Below, piece by piece: positions 60,580 through 64,000 of a stretch of 64,000 nt of DNA. The position numbers were made by a program, and so were the translations under genes. Location of the stretch: NCBI RefSeq assembly GCF_036327775.1, contig NZ_CP109598.1, positions 2,232,001-2,296,000 of the forward strand, written 5' to 3'. Under the pieces are notes generated by a model, which had not been told where the DNA came from, did not search any database, and saw only the letters and a list, made by a program, of their open reading frames with translations. Within the stretch, counting starts at the first letter, position 1. Each line of letters opens with the position of its first letter. The stretch is from Streptomyces sp. NBC_01498. Its GTDB lineage: Bacteria > Actinomycetota > Actinomycetes > Streptomycetales > Streptomycetaceae.

Positions 60580-61560
60580 TCAGCGCAGCTTGGGGTCGAG
60601 GGCGTCGCGCACCGCGTCGCCGAGCATGATGAAGGCGAGCACCGTGACGGCCAGGGCGCCGGCCGGCCAGAGCAGCATGTGCGGGGCGTTGCGGATGAAC
60701 TTGGACGCGTCGGAGATGTCGATGCCCCAGGAGACGGAGGGCGGTTTGAGGCCGACGCCGAGGTAGGAGAGGGTCGCCTCCAGGGCGATGTACGTGCCGA
60801 GCGCGATGGTCGCGACCACGATGACGGGGGCGACGGCGTTGGGCAGGACGTGGCGCAGCATCATCCGGGAGTTGGAGGCGCCGAGGGCGCGGGCGGCCTG
60901 GACGAAGTCGTTCTGCTTGATGGTGATGACGGAGCCGCGGGCGATCCGGGAGATCTGCGGCCAGCCGAGCAGGACCATGAATCCGATGACGGGCCAGACG
61001 CTGGAGCTGGTGACGACGGAGAGCAGGACGAGGCCGCCGAGCACCACGGGGATGCCGAAGAAGATGTCGGTGAGGCGGGAGAGGATCGCGTCCCAGAAGC
61101 CGCCGAAGAAGCCGGCGAGCCCGCCGAGGACGGTGCCGACGAGGGCGACGCCGAGGGTGGCGCAGACGCCGACGGTGACCGAGGCGCGGGCGCCGTAGAC
61201 GGTGCGGGTGTAGACGTCGCAGCCCTGGGCGGTGAAGCCGAAGGGGTGGCCGGGCTGGGAGCCTTCCTGGGCCTTGGCGAGGTCGCAGGAGAGCGGGTTG
61301 CCGGAGGCGATCGACTGGGGCCAGATCGAGATGATCACCAGGAAGAGGATGACGAGGCCCGAGATGATGAAGACGGGGTTGCGGCGCAGGTCGCGCCAGG
61401 CGTCGGACCAGAGGCTGCGGGGTTTCTCGCCGGGCCCTTCGCCACCGCCCTGTTCGAGCCCTTCGAGGTCGGCGCCGTCGCTGGTGGCGAGGTCCATCGA
61501 GCCGCCGAAGCCGGTGGGCGCGATGGCTCCTTCGTCCTTGGGGGCGGTGGGCTCAGACAT
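60580..61560 (-). CDS. Peptide ABC transporter permease, OppC/DppC type
   Basis: A 326-residue permease. An acidic N-terminus of 45 residues is followed by one membrane helix (VFIISGLVILFLVIISIW), an extracytoplasmic loop with two Cys residues (LSCDLAKAQE, QGCDVYTRT), then five helices and the EAA-type loop AARALGASNSRMMLRHVLPNAVAPVIV that contacts the ATPases. The end ALDPKLR is typical of OppC. It overlaps the OppB-type gene by eight bases. Confidence 0.95.
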   Translation of the reverse strand: MSEPTAPKDEGAIAPTGFGGSMDLATSDGADLEGLEQGGGEGPGEKPRSLWSDAWRDLRRNPVFIISGLVILFLVIISIWPQSIASGNPLSCDLAKAQEGSQPGHPFGFTAQGCDVYTRTVYGARASVTVGVCATLGVALVGTVLGGLAGFFGGFWDAILSRLTDIFFGIPVVLGGLVLLSVVTSSSVWPVIGFMVLLGWPQISRIARGSVITIKQNDFVQAARALGASNSRMMLRHVLPNAVAPVIVVATIALGTYIALEATLSYLGVGLKPPSVSWGIDISDASKFIRNAPHMLLWPAGALAVTVLAFIMLGDAVRDALDPKLR

Positions 61561-62476
61561 AGCGGATCCTCGGGTCCAGTACGGCGTACAGCAGGTCGAC
61601 CAGCAGGTTGGCGAGGAGGAAGACGATGACGAGGACGGTCACGAAGCCGACGACGGTCTGGGTGTTCTGGCGCAGGATGCCCTGGTAGAGCTGGTAGCCG
61701 ACGCCGTGGATGTTGAAGATCCGCTCGGTGACGATCGCGCCGCCCATCAGGGCGCCGATGTCGGTGCCGATGAAGGTGATGACGGGGATCAGCGAGTTGC
61801 GGAGCAGATGCCGGGTGATGACCCGGTGGCGGGGCAAGCCCTTGGCGACGGCGGTGCGGACGTAGTCGGAGCGGGTGTTCTCGGCGATGGAGGTGCGGGT
61901 CAGCCGGGTGACGTACGCCAGTGAGACGGAGGCCAGCACCAGGCCCGGCACGATGAGTTCGCCGAGGGGGGCGGCGGTGGAGACGGACGGGGAGATGAGG
62001 TTCCACTTCACGCCGAGGAGCAGCTGGACGATCAGTCCGGTCACGAAGGTCGGTACGGAGATGACCACGAGGGTCAGCAGCAGGACGCCGCTGTCGATCG
62101 GCCGGCCGCGCCGCAGTCCGGTGAGCACGCCGAGGGTGACGCCGATGATGATCTCGAAGACGATCGCGACGAGGGTGAGCCGGATGGTGATCGGGAAGGA
62201 CGTGCCCATGAGTTCGGTGACCTTCTGGCCGTTGAAGGCCGTTCCGAAGTCGCCGGTGAAGACGTTGCCCATGTAGGTGGCGTATTGCTGCCATACGGGT
62301 TTGTCGAGGCCGAACTCGCGGCGGAGCTGGGCGGCGGTCGCCGCGTCGCACTGCCGTTCGCCGCAGAGGCCCGCGATGGGGTCGCCCATGACATTGACCA
62401 TGAGGAAGATCAACAGCGTGGCACCGATGAAGACCGGGATCATCTGGAGCAGACGCCGGATCACATAACGTCCCAT
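61553..62476 (-). CDS. Peptide ABC transporter permease, OppB/DppB type
   Basis: A 307-residue permease beginning GRYVIRRLLQMIPVFIGATLLIF, the typical OppB N-terminus, with six membrane helices. The loop GDPIAGLCGERQCDAAT carries a Cys pair. The EAA loop is YVRTAVAKGLPRHRVITRHLLRNSLIPVIT and the end DPRIRYV. It is followed by the OppC gene with overlap and preceded by the binding-protein gene 97 bases upstream. Confidence 0.95.
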   Translation of the reverse strand: MGRYVIRRLLQMIPVFIGATLLIFLMVNVMGDPIAGLCGERQCDAATAAQLRREFGLDKPVWQQYATYMGNVFTGDFGTAFNGQKVTELMGTSFPITIRLTLVAIVFEIIIGVTLGVLTGLRRGRPIDSGVLLLTLVVISVPTFVTGLIVQLLLGVKWNLISPSVSTAAPLGELIVPGLVLASVSLAYVTRLTRTSIAENTRSDYVRTAVAKGLPRHRVITRHLLRNSLIPVITFIGTDIGALMGGAIVTERIFNIHGVGYQLYQGILRQNTQTVVGFVTVLVIVFLLANLLVDLLYAVLDPRIRYV

Positions 62477-62573
62477 GCGGGGCTCCCGGGGTCGTGGTCG
62501 GGCCTGGGGCCTGACGCGGGGACCGCCCGGCGGGGCGCGGCGGGGGTGCGCCGGGCCGGGCGGTCGTCCGGTG

Positions 62574-64000
62574 TCAGCTCACCTTGATCTCGTTGTAGAC
62601 GGGGACGCTGAACGGGTTGAGCTCGACGTTGCTCAGCCGCTCCGAGTAGCCGGCGCTGCCGTTCTGGTACCAGAGCGGGATGGCGGCCATGTTGTCCCGT
62701 ACGACGCCCTCGGCCTGCTGGAACTTCTTGATCGCGGTCGCGGTGTCGCTCTCGGCGTTGGCCTGGTCGATGAGCTTGTCGAACTCGGCGTTGGTCCACT
62801 TGCCGTCGTTGGACGAGGCGTTGGTGAAGTAGAGCGGCTGGAGGAAGTTCTGGATCAGCGGGTAGTCCATCTGCCAGCCGGCCCGGAAGGGGCCGGGCAT
62901 CTTCTTCTGGGTGATCTGGTTGCGGTAGTCCGCGAAGGTGCCGACGGGCCGGCCGACACACGCCCGGTCGTCGCCGAGGGTGTTGTTGATGCTGTTGCAG
63001 ACGGCGTCGATCCAGTCCTTGTGGGAGCCGGTGTCCGCGTTGTACGTGAGCTGGATGCGCCCGCCCGGCAGTCCGCCGCCGTCGGCGATCATCTTCTTCG
63101 CGGCGGCGGGGTCGAAGTCGCACGCCTTGCCGCAGAGCCCGGCCTGGAAGCCGCCGGCCTTGCCGAGGACCGGGGAGGTCCAGTCGGTGGCCGGGGTACG
63201 GGTCTTCTGGAAGATGGTCTCGGTGATCTGCTCGCGGTTGATGGCCATCGACAGACCGGTGCGGACCTTGACCGCGTCCGGGGTGTTCCACGCCTTGTCG
63301 TAGTACGGGAAGGCGAGGGTCTGGATGATGCCCGCGGGGGTGTTGATGTAGCGGGAGCCCAGGTCGGCGGGGGCGTTCTTGAGCTGGGAGGCCGGGACGT
63401 CGTCGACGAGGTCGAGGTTTCCGGCCGTCAGGTCGGTGTAGGCGGTGTTGTTGTCGGTGTAGACCTTCAGGTCCACGCCGCCGTTCTTCGCCTTGTCGGG
63501 GCCCGGGTACTTGTCCCAGGTGCGCAGGGACATCTGCGAGCCCTTGGTGTACGAGTCGACGGCGTACGGCCCGTTGCCGACGGGCTTGGCGAGCCAGCCC
63601 GCGTGGTCCTTGAAGAACGCGGTGGGCAGGGGCGCGAACGCGGCGTACCCGAGGGTGTCCGGCCAGGTGGAGAACTTCTGGGACAGCTTGACGGTGAACG
63701 TCTGCGGGCCGGTGACCTTGAGGCCGGACAGGGTGGTGGCGGTGGGCTGCCCGGAGTCGGGGTGGACGGCCTGGTAGCCGTCGATCTGGCCGAAGAAGTA
63801 GGCGTTGCGCTGGTTGTTGCGCAGGTTCGCGCCGTAGTTCCAGGCGTCCACGAAGGACTTCGCGGTGACCTTCTCGCCGTTGCTGAAGGTCCAGCCGTTC
63901 TTCACGGTGACGGTGAAGTTGACGGAGTCCTTCGTCTCGATCTTCTCGGCGAGCATGTTCTCGGCCTTGGCGGTCTTCGGGTTGTAGCGCTTGAGCCCCC
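62574..64000 (-). CDS. Peptide ABC transporter substrate-binding protein (SBP family 5), 5' end missing
   Basis: The C-terminal 475 residues of an extracellular solute-binding protein family 5; the N-terminus and signal peptide lie beyond the right edge, and the frame is open up to 64000. Features are WTFSNGEKVTAKSFVDAWNYG, GYQAVHPDSG, FKDHAGW, PVGNGPYAVDSYTKGSQMSLRTW, MAINREQI and the C-terminal SVPVYNEIKVS. Such lipoproteins deliver oligopeptides or dipeptides to the OppB/C pore. The order binding protein, two permeases, two ATPases differs from the BldK operon (permease first), so this is probably the adjacent BldK-like operon. Confidence 0.93.
   Translation of the reverse strand, partial: GLKRYNPKTAKAENMLAEKIETKDSVNFTVTVKNGWTFSNGEKVTAKSFVDAWNYGANLRNNQRNAYFFGQIDGYQAVHPDSGQPTATTLSGLKVTGPQTFTVKLSQKFSTWPDTLGYAAFAPLPTAFFKDHAGWLAKPVGNGPYAVDSYTKGSQMSLRTWDKYPGPDKAKNGGVDLKVYTDNNTAYTDLTAGNLDLVDDVPASQLKNAPADLGSRYINTPAGIIQTLAFPYYDKAWNTPDAVKVRTGLSMAINREQITETIFQKTRTPATDWTSPVLGKAGGFQAGLCGKACDFDPAAAKKMIADGGGLPGGRIQLTYNADTGSHKDWIDAVCNSINNTLGDDRACVGRPVGTFADYRNQITQKKMPGPFRAGWQMDYPLIQNFLQPLYFTNASSNDGKWTNAEFDKLIDQANAESDTATAIKKFQQAEGVVRDNMAAIPLWYQNGSAGYSERLSNVELNPFSVPVYNEIKVS

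Noticed and set aside
58502..64000. The BldK transporter itself
   Set aside because: The order here is binding protein, permease, permease, ATPase, ATPase. In BldK, as I recall, a permease gene precedes the binding-protein gene.

Overview
The window is a high-GC (roughly 72%) actinobacterial chromosome segment with strong third-position G/C bias, frequent GTG starts and typical Streptomyces families (DUF3152, DUF3107, DUF3117, mshB, an Opp-type peptide transporter, low-complexity Pro/Gly/Ala-rich tails). It reads as conserved core chromosome of a Streptomyces or close relative. I see no rRNA, tRNA, insertion sequence, phage, CRISPR array or biosynthetic cluster. From memory and unchecked, the gene order resembles the SCO51xx region of S. 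coelicolor. It also resembles three blocks that are separate in Mycobacterium tuberculosis: the Rv3201c-Rv3211, Rv1202-Rv1239c and Rv1170-Rv1178 neighbourhoods.

Layout. 1-7900: the N-terminal part of an AdnA-like helicase, an alkyltransferase-like DNA repair protein, a large membrane protein joining a degenerate kinase-like domain to a lysyl-phosphatidylglycerol-synthase-type membrane domain, a lipoprotein peptidase, and moeZ. 8100-15200: a minus-strand glycosyltransferase/membrane protein/epimerase set, then a DUF3152 metalloprotease-like protein with an alpha/beta hydrolase. 15300-22950: a small acidic protein, a TetR regulator, DUF3107, a small membrane protein, a ferritin-like protein, a DEAD-box RNA helicase, a hydrolase and a NYN-domain protein. 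23150-28200: a 50-residue conserved peptide, a PHP phosphoesterase, a DUF6758-like protein, a SUFU-domain protein, and a CorA magnesium transporter with a long structured leader. 28390-32450: a lipoprotein, a soluble MgtE-N/CBS protein overlapping a DUF1003 membrane protein, and Mrp. 32500-38600: an ECF sigma, zinc anti-sigma, HtrA and TatB envelope-stress block opposite an O-methyltransferase, then DUF3117. 38900-49700: enoyl-CoA hydratase, DivIVA-like/tag, a FolP2-like protein, LOG, dapE, envelope and secreted proteins, dapC, fdxA, GNAT and a transglutaminase-like protein. 50200-58000: a peptidoglycan-binding-type protein, mshB with a partner, a small membrane protein, an S9 peptidase and a membrane protein. 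58500-64000: a five-gene peptide ABC transporter, incomplete at the right edge.

Functional themes are envelope stress and protein quality control (sigma, anti-sigma, HtrA, TatB), lysine/meso-diaminopimelate synthesis (dapE, dapC), thiol redox (mshB), divalent metals (CorA, MgtE-N protein), DNA repair (AdnA-like helicase, ATL, Tag) and peptide uptake.

No single novel defence or biosynthetic system is evident. The most interesting signals are non-coding or architectural. They include a structured corA leader with a short upstream reading frame, and a textbook ECF autoregulatory promoter. A 14-unit hexanucleotide repeat lies before dapC. A perfect 112-bp tandem duplication covers the 3' end of a gene. 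Two families of long intergenic direct repeats are present, as is a palindrome overlapping a promoter -10. The pseudokinase/membrane fusion, the channel-less MgtE module and the DHPS-like protein lacking the canonical pterin-site loop are the main protein oddities. All family names were assigned by reading motifs, with no database search.
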